58,511 nucleotides of DNA from Melioribacteraceae bacterium (GCA_021740785.1 JAIOZI010000029.1:1-58511), one strand, 5' to 3'. Positions 7,670-16,636 are shown, counted from the stretch's first letter. Notes: generated by a model not told the origin, from the letters alone. Numbers and translations: made by a program.

Positions 7670-8974
7670 ATGAAAAAGAAAAAGCCAATTGATATTGTTT
7701 TATCGCCGTTCCAGGAGTTTATTAAGAACGAAGCGGCGGGCGGTATTCTGCTTATTGCTGCAACGGTTATTGCGCTTGTGTGGGCGAATTCGGGTTTCGG
7801 TGATTTATATAAATCGATCTGGGAAACGAAATTTACAATAGGCTTCGGTGAATATGCTCTTTCCAAACCAATTATTCTTTGGATCAATGACGGGCTGATG
7901 GCAATTTTCTTTTTTGTAGTCGGACTAGAAATTAAACGCGAACTGCTGGTTGGTGAATTATCTTCAATTTCGAAAGCTTCACTCCCAATTGCCGCTGCAA
8001 TCGGGGGAATGCTTGTCCCTGCACTTATCTATTTCGGATTCAATAGTTCGTCGGAAAGTTTAAGCGGCTGGGCAATTCCAACTGCGACCGACATTGCATT
8101 TGCAATCGGAATATTGGCGCTGCTGGGCAGCAGGGTTCCGACTTCACTGAAAGTGTTTTTAACCGCGCTTGCAATTGTTGATGATATCGGGGCGGTTCTG
8201 GTAATTGCAATTTTCTACACATCAGAAATTTTCTTAGGTTACTTGATGTGGGCTGGAATCATATTTGCACTGATGTTTATGTTCAACAAACTTGGTGTAC
8301 GAAGTTCACTTGTGTATTTTGTGCTGGGATTGGTTATGTGGCTGATGTTTCTTAAATCGGGAATACATGCAACTATTGCGGGCGTTATCGGCGCAATGGC
8401 AATTCCCGCTAAAACAGAATTAAATAAAGAACAGTTTATAAATCGAATTACTTCTCTTTTGGGTAAAATTAAATCAATAGTACAGGGCAGAGATGAAGGA
8501 GAAAGTTCAGGCGCCATCCAGGAGATGGAAAACGCAGTGCACGAAGTTGAATCGCCGCTTCAGAGATTGGAGCATTCTCTTCACTATTTGGTGAGCTTTT
8601 TTATTATGCCGGTTTTTGCTCTTGCTAATGCAGGTGTAATTATTGAAAGTGATTTCCTAAATTCATTCACAAGTTTAATTACACTTGGAGTGATGCTTGG
8701 ATTGTTCGTCGGAAAGCAGATCGGTATTACAATTTTTACTTATCTCGCAGTAAAATTTAAGGTTGCTCTTTTACCCGGTGATGTTTCGTGGAGACAAATT
8801 TACGGCGCTGCTGCCCTTGCAGGTATAGGATTTACAATGTCACTTTTCATTACAAATCTCGCATTTGCTTCAGATGTGTTTATAGCAGAAGCAAAGGTTG
8901 GTATTTTGGCGGGCTCTCTTTTATCCGGAATTGTGGGCTGGATTGTTTTGACGGGAGCGGGAAAAGGGCATTGA
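7670..8974 (+). CDS. nhaA: Na+/H+ antiporter NhaA
   Basis: This inner-membrane antiporter exports Na+ in exchange for protons. The 434-aa protein has the family opening SPFQEFIKNEAAGGILL, the TATDIAFAIGILALLG segment (D141) and ALAIVDDIGAV with the paired aspartates D171/D172, which correspond to D133, D163 and D164 of the E. coli protein. A hydrophilic insert at about residues 255-290, absent from the E. coli protein but common in other bacteria, makes it longer. ATG 7670 has AGAGAGA upstream. It stands alone; no regulator is adjacent. Confidence 0.96.
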   Translation: MKKKKPIDIVLSPFQEFIKNEAAGGILLIAATVIALVWANSGFGDLYKSIWETKFTIGFGEYALSKPIILWINDGLMAIFFFVVGLEIKRELLVGELSSISKASLPIAAAIGGMLVPALIYFGFNSSSESLSGWAIPTATDIAFAIGILALLGSRVPTSLKVFLTALAIVDDIGAVLVIAIFYTSEIFLGYLMWAGIIFALMFMFNKLGVRSSLVYFVLGLVMWLMFLKSGIHATIAGVIGAMAIPAKTELNKEQFINRITSLLGKIKSIVQGRDEGESSGAIQEMENAVHEVESPLQRLEHSLHYLVSFFIMPVFALANAGVIIESDFLNSFTSLITLGVMLGLFVGKQIGITIFTYLAVKFKVALLPGDVSWRQIYGAAALAGIGFTMSLFITNLAFASDVFIAEAKVGILAGSLLSGIVGWIVLTGAGKGH

Positions 8975-9060
8975 GCAAAGGGCATAGAGCAGAGAGCAAA
9001 GGGCAGAGAGCAGAGAGTAAAGGCAAAAGGCAAAGGCAGAAGCAAAGGCAGAAGCAAAGC
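8971..9060 (+). repeat. Purine-rich low-complexity tandem tract after nhaA
   Basis: Short imperfect units related to GAGCAAAGGGC and GGCAGAAGCAAA repeat directly after the nhaA stop, with almost no pyrimidines on the plus strand except C. The reading frames through it give only repetitive peptides, so I call no gene. It may be a replication-slippage tract. Confidence 0.75.
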
Positions 9061-9195
9061 TCCGTTCGGTTACGCCTCACTCCGCATAGCTTCAACCCCT
9101 TCTTTAACCATTTACACAAAACTCTTTACACTCCCTTGAAAATTGGTTTTTGATTTCATTAAATTGCTTTATCAATCAACAAACGGTGTGAGAAA

Positions 9196-9834
9196 ATGAT
9201 GAGCAAACTGCTGATGCTTTTATTTTTTTACTCAATCGTTCCCGGTCAGACAATTAAACTTCCTTCTCCAAGTTTCGATAGCAAAACAAGCATCGAAAAA
9301 GCATTAAAGGAAAGACGATCACACAGAAATTTTCAACCTTCGGCATTAAAGTTAAGCGAAGTATCTCAATTGCTTTGGGCGGTTCAGGGAACTAATCGCA
9401 GTAACGGCAGGAGAACGGCGCCGTCGGCGGGTGCGTTGTATCCACTTGAGGTTTATCTTATTGCCGGGAATGTTTCCGGTCTTGAGCAAGGCGTTTACAA
9501 TTACAAATCCATCAGTCACTCTCTTATAAAAGTTATGGATAAAAATATTTTACCAGAATTAAATAAAGCGGCTCAAAGTTATGCATCGCACGGGGCAATT
9601 GCACTGGTGATTTGTGCAGTGTATGAGAGAACTACAATAAAGTACGGCAACCGCGGGATACGTTATGTTCACATGGATGCCGGTTTTGCCGCTGAAAATA
9701 TTTACCTGCAGTCTGTTTCGCTGGGACTCGGAACTGTTTTCATGGGAGCTTTTGATGATGATACTCTATCAAACATTTTAGAACTCCCGGATAATATCAA
9801 ACCTTTGGGAATTATGCCTATTGGGAAGCTGTAA
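9196..9834 (+). CDS. Exported SagB/ThcOx-type nitroreductase-family protein
   Basis: This 212-aa FMN-dependent oxidoreductase of the SagB/ThcOx branch shows the RRSHRNF block, LLWAVQGTNR, RRTAPSAGALYPLEVY (typical SagB flavin-binding signature), and C-terminal AENIYLQSVSLGLGTVFMGAF. The first 18 residues (KLLMLLFFYSIVPG) look like a signal peptide, so the enzyme is probably periplasmic. There is no cyclodehydratase, precursor peptide or other azole-biosynthesis gene nearby, so a role in thiazole or oxazole formation is not supported. The substrate is unknown. Confidence 0.85.
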   Translation: MMSKLLMLLFFYSIVPGQTIKLPSPSFDSKTSIEKALKERRSHRNFQPSALKLSEVSQLLWAVQGTNRSNGRRTAPSAGALYPLEVYLIAGNVSGLEQGVYNYKSISHSLIKVMDKNILPELNKAAQSYASHGAIALVICAVYERTTIKYGNRGIRYVHMDAGFAAENIYLQSVSLGLGTVFMGAFDDDTLSNILELPDNIKPLGIMPIGKL

Positions 9835-9930
9835 ATACGAATTGAGAATTAAGATCAAAAACAAGAATCAATGTTTTGGAGAAAGGCTGTAGATAAAAAA
9901 GTTAAAAGGGCTGCTGCAATGTTTAGTAAT

Positions 9931-9960
9931 TCCGGGAAAGTCTTTGTTAACTTTCCCGGA
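9931..9960. terminator. Bidirectional hairpin terminator between convergent genes
   Basis: An 11-bp perfect stem, TCCGGGAAAGT (9931-9941) with ACTTTCCCGGA (9950-9960), closes an 8-base loop. It lies between the nitroreductase gene and the end of the minus-strand exporter operon and is followed by TTTATAATT. Confidence 0.8.
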
Positions 9961-9975
9961 TTTATAATTATACTT

Positions 9976-10803
9976 TTACATAATAAACGACTTAAAGAAA
10001 GGAACAGCCTGGGCTATGAAAAAGAATATAATTGAGAACCCAATCCACAATCCGAAAACGGCTCCGTAATATTTCCCGTTACTTTCCGATTTGAACATCT
10101 TTGCCAATCCAATACTAAGTAATGCAAAAAACCAAATCTTGAATGGATCGATAAAGCTTATCAGGTAGCCGCTGAATGTCTGCTTATCTGAATCGAGAAG
10201 AATTGCTAAACTTGTGCCTGTAACTAATTTATCGGCAGACATTGCAATAATTATCATAACAACAATCTGGATTGCCGATATATAGCCGGGCAGACCGTAA
10301 GCCGACATCGCCGATTTATAACTGCCTTCTCCTTTAAGCGCAAATTTCGCAAGCAGAAAATAGACAAGCGAAAGTAGAAAGAATAAAATAAATAATACAA
10401 TCACAGTGCCGATGCTTTGAAAGATCAATTGCATTTTCATTGCTTGATCGCCGTTTTGTATAAAGTTTTTCTGTTGATCGGCTTGTTCTTGTGTAATAGT
10501 TCCCGCTTCAACAGCTTCGTCGATCGCCGTTACTTGCTTCTCTATTGCCTGCTGTCGAATTATAGGATTCGACATATAAATGAAATTTGAGGCAATTGCT
10601 AAAACAATCACCAACAGCAATGGTATTAACCAATCGGTGGTTTTAGGTTGATCTGCCATTGCGGAAAATGTTGCGCCGGGCTCGGTGAATACTCCAACTA
10701 ACTTATCTGAGTGCCCGAGTTCTTCTTCCTCCTCTTCTTCTTCAAAATATTCAGTTGGTTTTTCTTCTTCCGGTTCTTGTTCGTTCAGTTTTTCTTCGTC
10801 CAT
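9976..10803 (-). CDS. Yip1-domain membrane protein with an acidic N-terminus
   Basis: This 275-aa protein has a highly acidic N-terminal tail (about 30 residues, with an EEEEEEEEL run), then a Yip1-like core. The core shows VGVFTEPGATFSAMA before TM1 (about 60-78), a soluble helical insert of about 50 residues, and four more TM segments including the conserved SYKSAMSAYGLPGYI block. Yip1-family proteins in bacteria are integral membrane proteins of mostly unknown role. It lies 76 bp downstream of the last exporter permease on the same strand and may be in the same operon. Its stop is next to the hairpin at 9931-9960. Confidence 0.82.
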   Translation of the reverse strand: MDEEKLNEQEPEEEKPTEYFEEEEEEEELGHSDKLVGVFTEPGATFSAMADQPKTTDWLIPLLLVIVLAIASNFIYMSNPIIRQQAIEKQVTAIDEAVEAGTITQEQADQQKNFIQNGDQAMKMQLIFQSIGTVIVLFILFFLLSLVYFLLAKFALKGEGSYKSAMSAYGLPGYISAIQIVVMIIIAMSADKLVTGTSLAILLDSDKQTFSGYLISFIDPFKIWFFALLSIGLAKMFKSESNGKYYGAVFGLWIGFSIIFFFIAQAVPFFKSFIM

Positions 10804-10879
10804 TTTATCCCCTGTTTAATTGCGGTTTTGCAAAATAACAACTTTCTGTAATCTATAAAAATAAAATCGAATTAATTTC

Positions 10880-11599
10880 TCAGGTTATGTCTCCTGTTTT
10901 AACTTTGATATTCGACCTAATTCCAAACTCCGATGTTAGGTAATGATGACGCATCATGTAAAGACGATACCCAATATATGTAAGCGCTGCTCCGAAAATA
11001 TTGAAGAGTAATGCTGGGAATGGTCTGAATAATTCCTGCCGCATATCAGATTGAAACCCGAGGAGCACTTCGAATTGCAATGATGTCGTAAAATATATCG
11101 CAAATATAACCCCAATTACAATCGGGATGTAAAAGATGTATGCAATCAATTTTCTGTGTTTTCCGAATCCAATGAAAATATAATCATGCCATAAAAGCGG
11201 CATCACGTTGATGATAACAACTATCCCGTTAAAAGTAATAACACTCCAGATGGTAAACCCGGATCTTTCATAACTGCTTGAAAAAACGCTTATCAAATAA
11301 GAGGATAAATAGAATGCCCAGATCAAGAGACCAATTAAAATTCGCGCTTTAGCAAGATCTGTCCGTTTTAAGGGAAGCTGCGACTGTACTCGTTCAATGT
11401 TGTCCCGGTTAAACATAAAATGACCCCATCTTCCGAAGAATGAAATCCATACGGCTAATCCCAGCGTAACATACATAGATTTAAATTCTGTAATGCCATC
11501 GCTTAAACTAAAGATTGCTAACATTACGAGAAAAAATATTCCGCTGATTAAAATTATTTTTTTATAATAAAGTAAATCGAATTTAATCACTTTCCACAT
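10880..11599 (-). CDS. ABC exporter half-size permease, fifth of five
   Basis: This 239-aa protein has about six TM segments. It opens MWKVIKFDLLYYKKIILISG like its four upstream relatives. Between TM2 and TM3 it has the shared cytosolic motif, here NIERVQSQLPLKRTDLAKAR, which corresponds in position to the coupling-helix region of ABC-2 permeases. The start is 11 bp after the previous stop. It is presumed to form the membrane channel of the exporter with its paralogues; which combinations assemble is unknown. Confidence 0.8.
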   Translation of the reverse strand: MWKVIKFDLLYYKKIILISGIFFLVMLAIFSLSDGITEFKSMYVTLGLAVWISFFGRWGHFMFNRDNIERVQSQLPLKRTDLAKARILIGLLIWAFYLSSYLISVFSSSYERSGFTIWSVITFNGIVVIINVMPLLWHDYIFIGFGKHRKLIAYIFYIPIVIGVIFAIYFTTSLQFEVLLGFQSDMRQELFRPFPALLFNIFGAALTYIGYRLYMMRHHYLTSEFGIRSNIKVKTGDIT

Positions 11600-11610
11600 A
11601 ACGTACCCAA

Positions 11611-12297
11611 TTAAGAATTGCTAAATGTTTTTCGGTTCATGAATAATAAATAACTCGAATATGAGATCGCTATTCCCAAACCTAGAGACACAACTATACC
11701 TACACCTGAGCTTAGAAAATATTCAATTTTATTTTGGAGAACATTTTCATTTTCGAATAGGTTGAAGACATTCATCATAATGTAAAACGGGATAAAATAG
11801 ATGAATACAAGCAGGTTTTTTAATATCCCGAAAAACATCCGTCCGGCTTTATTTACAGCAGTTCCAACTAAATCACGACTTATTAAATGTACCGAGTTCA
11901 AAATCAAAATTAATCCCGTTAAAACCAAAAACTCAGATATTCCCGGGCTTATGAATTTGCTTGTATAAATAACCGCCAGCAACCCATTTACTAAATAAAA
12001 CTGGATAATAAACATAATGTAAATCACTAACCCGAACGACATCCTGGAGTAAGCAATTTGCTTCCTTTTTACCGGCAAAAGTGTAAGCAGCCTGTCACGG
12101 AGTTGAATAATTTTTTGATTTTCATTCATGTATGCAGTAAACACTACCGCCGCAATAATAACAATAAACTGACTCGGCACAGTATTAATCTCATTAACGC
12201 CGAACGCAATCACAAATACGACGGCAATAAAAATCACCGATGCAGCAATTATTAACTCTCTTATATAGTAAAATTCTGTTTTAATAATCTGTATCAT
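11611..12297 (-). CDS. ABC exporter half-size permease, fourth of five
   Basis: This 228-aa membrane protein has about six TM segments. It begins MIQIIKTEFYYIRELIIAAS and carries the family's cytosolic motif as RDRLLTLLPVKRKQIAYSRM between TM2 and TM3. The start is 9 bp after the stop of the third permease. The sequence is clearly diverged from the other four, so these are old paralogues rather than recent copies. Confidence 0.8.
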   Translation of the reverse strand: MIQIIKTEFYYIRELIIAASVIFIAVVFVIAFGVNEINTVPSQFIVIIAAVVFTAYMNENQKIIQLRDRLLTLLPVKRKQIAYSRMSFGLVIYIMFIIQFYLVNGLLAVIYTSKFISPGISEFLVLTGLILILNSVHLISRDLVGTAVNKAGRMFFGILKNLLVFIYFIPFYIMMNVFNLFENENVLQNKIEYFLSSGVGIVVSLGLGIAISYSSYLLFMNRKTFSNS

Positions 12298-12306
12298 ATT
12301 TTTTAT

Positions 12307-12945
12307 CTATGACAAATATTCAATTCGTTTTTTATATGAATAAACCGATATTCCTGTCAACACAATACCCCATAAGATGAAAACACTTATTCCCGGCAGC
12401 CGCCCTAATGAATCATACAAGAAGGGACGCATAACTTCAAACCCGGAATAGAATACAACCGCCATACATACAATAAGCAATATTATCAGTAATAATTTTA
12501 TAATGAAATTCTGAACTCTGAAAAGAAGGTCTCTTCCGATAACCAGCGAAGCCATTATCATTGTAACAACACCCAATTGCCCAACTATACTGAAAGCATC
12601 TTCGAGCCATTTATCAAGCAGCATTAAATGAACCAATACTATGTAAAGATAACCGGCGAGAGCCGGCAAAAGAATAAACAACCCTCTTGCAGACGACACA
12701 TCTGTATTGGAAACGGGCGCTAACTTTAATTTCCTCGTTCTGTTTTCTTTCAGCCAAACAGAAGCAATCGACATGTAAACAATATAATAAAACAAAGCGA
12801 TTATCCCGCCCCAGTAATCAACATTGTCTTCCCCGATTAGATTCACATCGAAAAATACTATTGCAGTATAAACGAGCATGATTAAGGCTAACACTATGTA
12901 ATATGGATAATTATAACTCAGCTCATATTTCAAAATTGTTTTCAT
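12307..12945 (-). CDS. ABC exporter half-size permease, third of five
   Basis: The 212-aa protein from ATG 12945 has about six TM segments and the motif RTRKLKLAPVSNTDVSSARG after TM2. I chose ATG 12945 over an upstream in-frame ATG (12993) because AGAGGAG lies five bases before it and because MKTILKYELSYNY then lines up with the openings of the paralogues. The upstream permease stops 8 bp before it. Confidence 0.8.
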   Translation of the reverse strand: MKTILKYELSYNYPYYIVLALIMLVYTAIVFFDVNLIGEDNVDYWGGIIALFYYIVYMSIASVWLKENRTRKLKLAPVSNTDVSSARGLFILLPALAGYLYIVLVHLMLLDKWLEDAFSIVGQLGVVTMIMASLVIGRDLLFRVQNFIIKLLLIILLIVCMAVVFYSGFEVMRPFLYDSLGRLPGISVFILWGIVLTGISVYSYKKRIEYLS

Positions 12946-12953
12946 TTTCTCCT

Positions 12954-13589
12954 CTACAAAACAAATGACTTTCTTTTGGCATAAACCGCACATCCCAATG
13001 CAATGATTAAAAAACTTAAAAGCATATACATAAATCCCAGGAGCATTTCCCTCTCTTCAGCAAACGCTGAAAAATCAACTAAAATTAAAAATAGAATCGC
13101 TGCCGCTGCCGAAAACCAGCTTGCAACTATCTTCATTGATTCTGTTTTCATCGTCACCGCAAGTTCAAAAGAAAAATACAGTACCGAAACAATGAACATT
13201 TGAGTACCGGACATAAATGCAATCCTTTTTGAAATCTCATACCAATCACTAATTATTAAAAAATGCACAAAGAATAGATAAATTGTAATAAAGATAAATG
13301 GAAAGACTATTAAATAAAATCGCGCTGCTATTATTTCAGAAAACCTTACAGGTATTCTTTGATAAATATATTCAGCGTTGCTTCTATACTTATTTATTAA
13401 GACCGTTGCCCATACCCATACAGGCACAACACCTGTAACAAAGGGAAAGAGTACCCGGAACGCTCCAGGCGGATTTTCACCGACCGGGTCGCTTACCAGA
13501 ACAATAATAGTATACACCATTGGAAAGAGAATGACCGCAATCAGCCTCGACCGTAAATATAAAATTTCATGTTTGAGCAGCTTGTACAT
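12954..13589 (-). CDS. ABC exporter half-size permease, second of five
   Basis: The 211-aa protein from ATG 13589 has about six TM segments. The opening MYKLLKHEILYLRSRLIAV matches its paralogues, and the cytosolic motif reads NAEYIYQRIPVRFSEIIAAR. The longer reading from 13643 would overlap the preceding gene by 53 bases and add a non-homologous, charged leader, so I reject it. From 13589 it starts one base after the previous stop. Confidence 0.8.
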   Translation of the reverse strand: MYKLLKHEILYLRSRLIAVILFPMVYTIIVLVSDPVGENPPGAFRVLFPFVTGVVPVWVWATVLINKYRSNAEYIYQRIPVRFSEIIAARFYLIVFPFIFITIYLFFVHFLIISDWYEISKRIAFMSGTQMFIVSVLYFSFELAVTMKTESMKIVASWFSAAAAILFLILVDFSAFAEEREMLLGFMYMLLSFLIIALGCAVYAKRKSFVL

Positions 13590-13590
13590 T

Positions 13591-14244
13591 TTAGTCCGTG
13601 TATGTTTCTCGTTTTTTAAAAATTCCCGAAGCTCCGGCTGCAATTATAAAACCGGTAAGTGCGATATAGATCTCTCCTCCAACAGCTTTCCATTCCGGTA
13701 TAATTCCAATTGCGCTAAGGTATATAATTGAAACTGAAAAACCCGCAATAGCTGCCGCCGTTCCAACTTGAATAAAGGATCTGTATTTTTCCCACTTTTC
13801 CAGGTTTACAAACGCCAGTTCATAAACAAAATCAATAGCGGCAAGAAAAATGAAAAGAAGACTTATTTGAACATACAATCCCTTGATCACCTCGGTCCAG
13901 TATTTGTCCGCATGCGGTTCAAGTAATTTCAGAAAAGCAAATATAAAAACGAAAGGCGCAATACCGAGCAGCGAGCGTGCAAACATATTCATCTTACGGG
14001 AAACGGGCAGACATGTGAACAGCCTATCCCTTTTCTCCTTAACCCTTTTTGCCAGATATATATATATAAACAGGTATGACCCTAAACCCACCGCCATCGC
14101 CCAAAAATATTTCTGAAGAAAATATATTTCCAGGAATATTTTTGTATCTGTTACAACGAAAATTGCAAATGCAGCGGGAAGAATTACAACAGGCGCAATA
14201 AGATCAATATTATATTTCAGTTCATATGTTATCAATCGTTTCAT
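13591..14244 (-). CDS. ABC exporter half-size permease, first of five
   Basis: This 217-aa membrane protein has about six TM segments, with the motif KRDRLFTCLPVSRKMNMFAR between TM2 and TM3. Two starts are possible: ATG 14244 (MKRLITYELKYNID, aligned with the paralogues) or GTG 14259, which overlaps the ATPase stop in a GTGA arrangement and adds five residues. I prefer ATG on the basis of paralogue alignment. Either way it is coupled to the ATPase gene. Confidence 0.8.
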   Translation of the reverse strand: MKRLITYELKYNIDLIAPVVILPAAFAIFVVTDTKIFLEIYFLQKYFWAMAVGLGSYLFIYIYLAKRVKEKRDRLFTCLPVSRKMNMFARSLLGIAPFVFIFAFLKLLEPHADKYWTEVIKGLYVQISLLFIFLAAIDFVYELAFVNLEKWEKYRSFIQVGTAAAIAGFSVSIIYLSAIGIIPEWKAVGGEIYIALTGFIIAAGASGIFKKRETYTD

Positions 14245-14255
14245 TTTCAACGCAC

Positions 14256-15122
14256 TCACTTTCGTTTTAATATTTCAACTGCTATTTCATCGATGCTCAT
14301 CCTGGTTTCAAGAATATTTTCTGCATTCATCGATTTTAATTGTTCAATTGTTTTTTTGTAATCACTGCTGATTACCTTATAATCATTTCCCTCTTTGGCG
14401 GTAAATACTATCTCTTCAGTATTAAAATTATCCTTCATCAGTTTAAATGTAATTTTCCGCCAGTTATCCGTTAAATCATCTTTAGCGATTTTTAATTTCA
14501 AACTGCCGTTATCAAGGAAAGCCAGTTCATCGGCAATTCTGCTGATATCCGAAAGAATATGAGTAGAATAAAAAATCGCGCGTTCACCGCTTTCAACAAC
14601 TTCGAATAGAACATCAAGAAGTTCAGTGCGCACAACGGGATCGAGCCCGGAAGTTGGTTCATCGAGTATCAATAATTTGGGTGAATGAGCCAGAGCCCCG
14701 ATCAGAGATAATTTAACACGGTTGCCGGATGATAAATCGCGCGCCCGTTTGTTTAACGGAACCTGGAAACGCTTCGCTAAATCCATTGCAAATTTATCAG
14801 ACCAATCCGGATAAAATTCCGAGAGAAATTTTAAGTTTTTCTCACCGTTCCAATTTTCGTAGAAAACATGTTTGTCACCAACGTACCCGATGTCAAACTT
14901 CCAGTCTACATTATTCGGGTCATTCTCTCTGCCGAAAATTTTAATCAATCCGTTATCGCTTTTTACTAATCCAACCATGCAGTGCATTGTTGTAGTTTTA
15001 CCGGAGCCGTTCGGACCTATATAACCCAGTACTGTTCCGGGTTCCAATTCCAGGTTTATTGGTCCCAGTTCAAACTCCGGGAATTTTTTGTTTAATCCAA
15101 TCAATTCAAATGCTTTTTCCAT
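14256..15122 (-). CDS. ABC exporter ATP-binding protein (YtrB-like)
   Basis: This 288-aa ATPase has Walker A GPNGSGKTT near residue 37, signature LSSGNRVKLSL (N in place of the usual Q), Walker B LLILDEPTSGLD and the switch histidine in STHILSD. About 75 residues follow the core. It is the only ATPase for five permeases downstream, and it lies 78 bp after a YtrA-type GntR gene, the classical arrangement of ytr-like operons. The substrate is unknown; related operons respond to cell-envelope stress in other bacteria. Confidence 0.92.
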   Translation of the reverse strand: MEKAFELIGLNKKFPEFELGPINLELEPGTVLGYIGPNGSGKTTTMHCMVGLVKSDNGLIKIFGRENDPNNVDWKFDIGYVGDKHVFYENWNGEKNLKFLSEFYPDWSDKFAMDLAKRFQVPLNKRARDLSSGNRVKLSLIGALAHSPKLLILDEPTSGLDPVVRTELLDVLFEVVESGERAIFYSTHILSDISRIADELAFLDNGSLKLKIAKDDLTDNWRKITFKLMKDNFNTEEIVFTAKEGNDYKVISSDYKKTIEQLKSMNAENILETRMSIDEIAVEILKRK

Positions 15123-15200
15123 TTTACTGCCTTTGATGTTTATAATTCGATTTTAATTAAATACTTTTTTTTAACCTTTCTCTCTTCATTGATATTTCGT

Positions 15201-15575
15201 TTAAAAGTTTTTCAACAACTCATCAAAAATTTTCCTGATTTCCTCTTTTGTCATACCTTCTTCTTTTGCAAGTTTTATTTGAGGTTTTACCATTTCGGTT
15301 AAGCGCTGCACAGCCATTTCTTTTTTTGCCTCTTTATGAATTTCCGAAACAAAAAATCCCTTTCCCCTTCTTGAATGAATCAGCCCTTCCCGCTCAAGAT
15401 GTTCATACCCCCGCTGAACCGTTATAACGCTAACCTTCTGCTCTCTTGCCAATTGCCTTATTGATGGAAGCATAGTTTCCGCCTTTATTTCTCCGCTTAA
15501 AATTTTTGCCCTTAGCTGCCGCGATATTTGGCTCTGTAAAGGCTCATCCGATAAATCTGATAAATTTAGTAACAT
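15201..15575 (-). CDS. GntR-family regulator, YtrA type
   Basis: This 124-aa protein has an N-terminal winged helix with LQSQISRQLRAKILSGEI, LPSIRQLAREQKVSVITVQR and GLIHSRRGKGFFV, then a short helical C-terminal dimerisation region of about 45 residues. That size and layout define the YtrA subgroup. Its ATG shares one base with the stop of the GntR-SpoIIE fusion (TAATG), and both begin MLLNL, so they are coupled and partly paralogous. It probably represses the operon. Confidence 0.93.
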   Translation of the reverse strand: MLLNLSDLSDEPLQSQISRQLRAKILSGEIKAETMLPSIRQLAREQKVSVITVQRGYEHLEREGLIHSRRGKGFFVSEIHKEAKKEMAVQRLTEMVKPQIKLAKEEGMTKEEIRKIFDELLKNF

Positions 15576-16636
15576 TAATTTTCTTTTCTATTTTTTACTT
15601 TAATAATTACGAGTGTCTTGTCATCACTCATGTTTTTTTCCGACTTAAATCTATCTACATCCGATCGAATAATTTCCGAGATTTTATCAGGTTCTTTATC
15701 TTTATTAGCTTCCGTAATTTCCAATAATCTTCCTTCGCCGTATTGTTCACCCAGCTCATTCATAGTTTCGGTAATACCATCGGTATATAAAACCATCGTG
15801 TCACCGCTCACTATTATATGTGTTGAAACTGTATAACTGAAAGATTTTATAAGTCCGAGCGCCGGTGCGTTGGTTTTTATCAATTCAAATGATCCGTTTT
15901 TATGAAGAATAATCGGATAATTATGACCCGCATTTATTGAGCTCAATACAGAAGTCCGCCGGTCAAATATTCCGTAAAAAAGTGTAGTAAAATTCCTAGC
16001 GGATGTATTGTTTATTAGATGATGATTCAGTTTTTGAAATATTTTTATAAGAGTAGAACCGTTTGCAATTTCGCTTTTAAGAATTGCTTGAATTTGGGAG
16101 ATTAAAATTGCGGCAGGCATTCCCTTACCCGAAGCATCTGCGATAACTATCCCGATTTTATTTTCATCTATTTTAAAGTAATCGTAAAAATCACCGCACA
16201 CAACATGAGAGGGTGAAATGAACGGAACAATGCGAAGAGATTCATCATCATAATTTTTATCCGGGAGGAGATCGGATTGAATCTGCCGCGCCAGTTGAAG
16301 TTCTTCGGCGTATTTATTGTACTCATCCGATTTGATTGAAATTTCATTTTCGTGTGCGGATAAATAATCCTCTGCAATGGATTTCAAAATTTCGCCGTCA
16401 ACATCAATTAATTTATAACCGTTTCCATCAACCTTTTCTACAAGTCCGGTTTCAATCAATATTTCATAAGCTCTATTTACCGTGTTTTTACTAACTTGCT
16501 GTTCACGGGCAACCAATCCCGACGGTAATAGATCATCACCGGGTTCATACTCACCGGCTATAATCTTTTGCATAATTTGATCCGATATTTGTTCGCGAAT
16601 CGGCTTCGTTGAAAATTCAGTTAAATTGAGCAGCAT
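15575..16636 (-). CDS. GntR winged helix fused to a SpoIIE/RsbU-type PP2C phosphatase
   Basis: This 353-aa protein has two domains. Residues 1-75 form a GntR winged helix (IREQISDQIMQKIIAGEY, LPSGLVAREQQVSKNTVNRA, GLVEKVDGNGYKL). After a helical linker (about 75-120, with ELQLARQIQSDLLP), residues 125-350 form a SpoIIE-type serine phosphatase with metal-ligand motifs VCGDFYDYF, DASGKGMPAA, GHNYP, YTDGITE and SDDKT all intact. Known SpoIIE/RsbU phosphatases dephosphorylate anti-anti-sigma factors and are coupled to sensor domains; coupling directly to a DNA-binding domain is unusual. It is the first gene of the exporter operon, and a candidate operator lies in its promoter. No STAS or anti-sigma gene is in the window. 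Confidence 0.9.
   Translation of the reverse strand: MLLNLTEFSTKPIREQISDQIMQKIIAGEYEPGDDLLPSGLVAREQQVSKNTVNRAYEILIETGLVEKVDGNGYKLIDVDGEILKSIAEDYLSAHENEISIKSDEYNKYAEELQLARQIQSDLLPDKNYDDESLRIVPFISPSHVVCGDFYDYFKIDENKIGIVIADASGKGMPAAILISQIQAILKSEIANGSTLIKIFQKLNHHLINNTSARNFTTLFYGIFDRRTSVLSSINAGHNYPIILHKNGSFELIKTNAPALGLIKSFSYTVSTHIIVSGDTMVLYTDGITETMNELGEQYGEGRLLEITEANKDKEPDKISEIIRSDVDRFKSEKNMSDDKTLVIIKVKNRKEN

Noticed and set aside
9196-9834. An azole-peptide biosynthesis cluster around the SagB-like gene
   Set aside because: No YcaO, docking protein, precursor peptide or exporter gene is adjacent; the nearby exporter operon faces the other way and is separated by a terminator.
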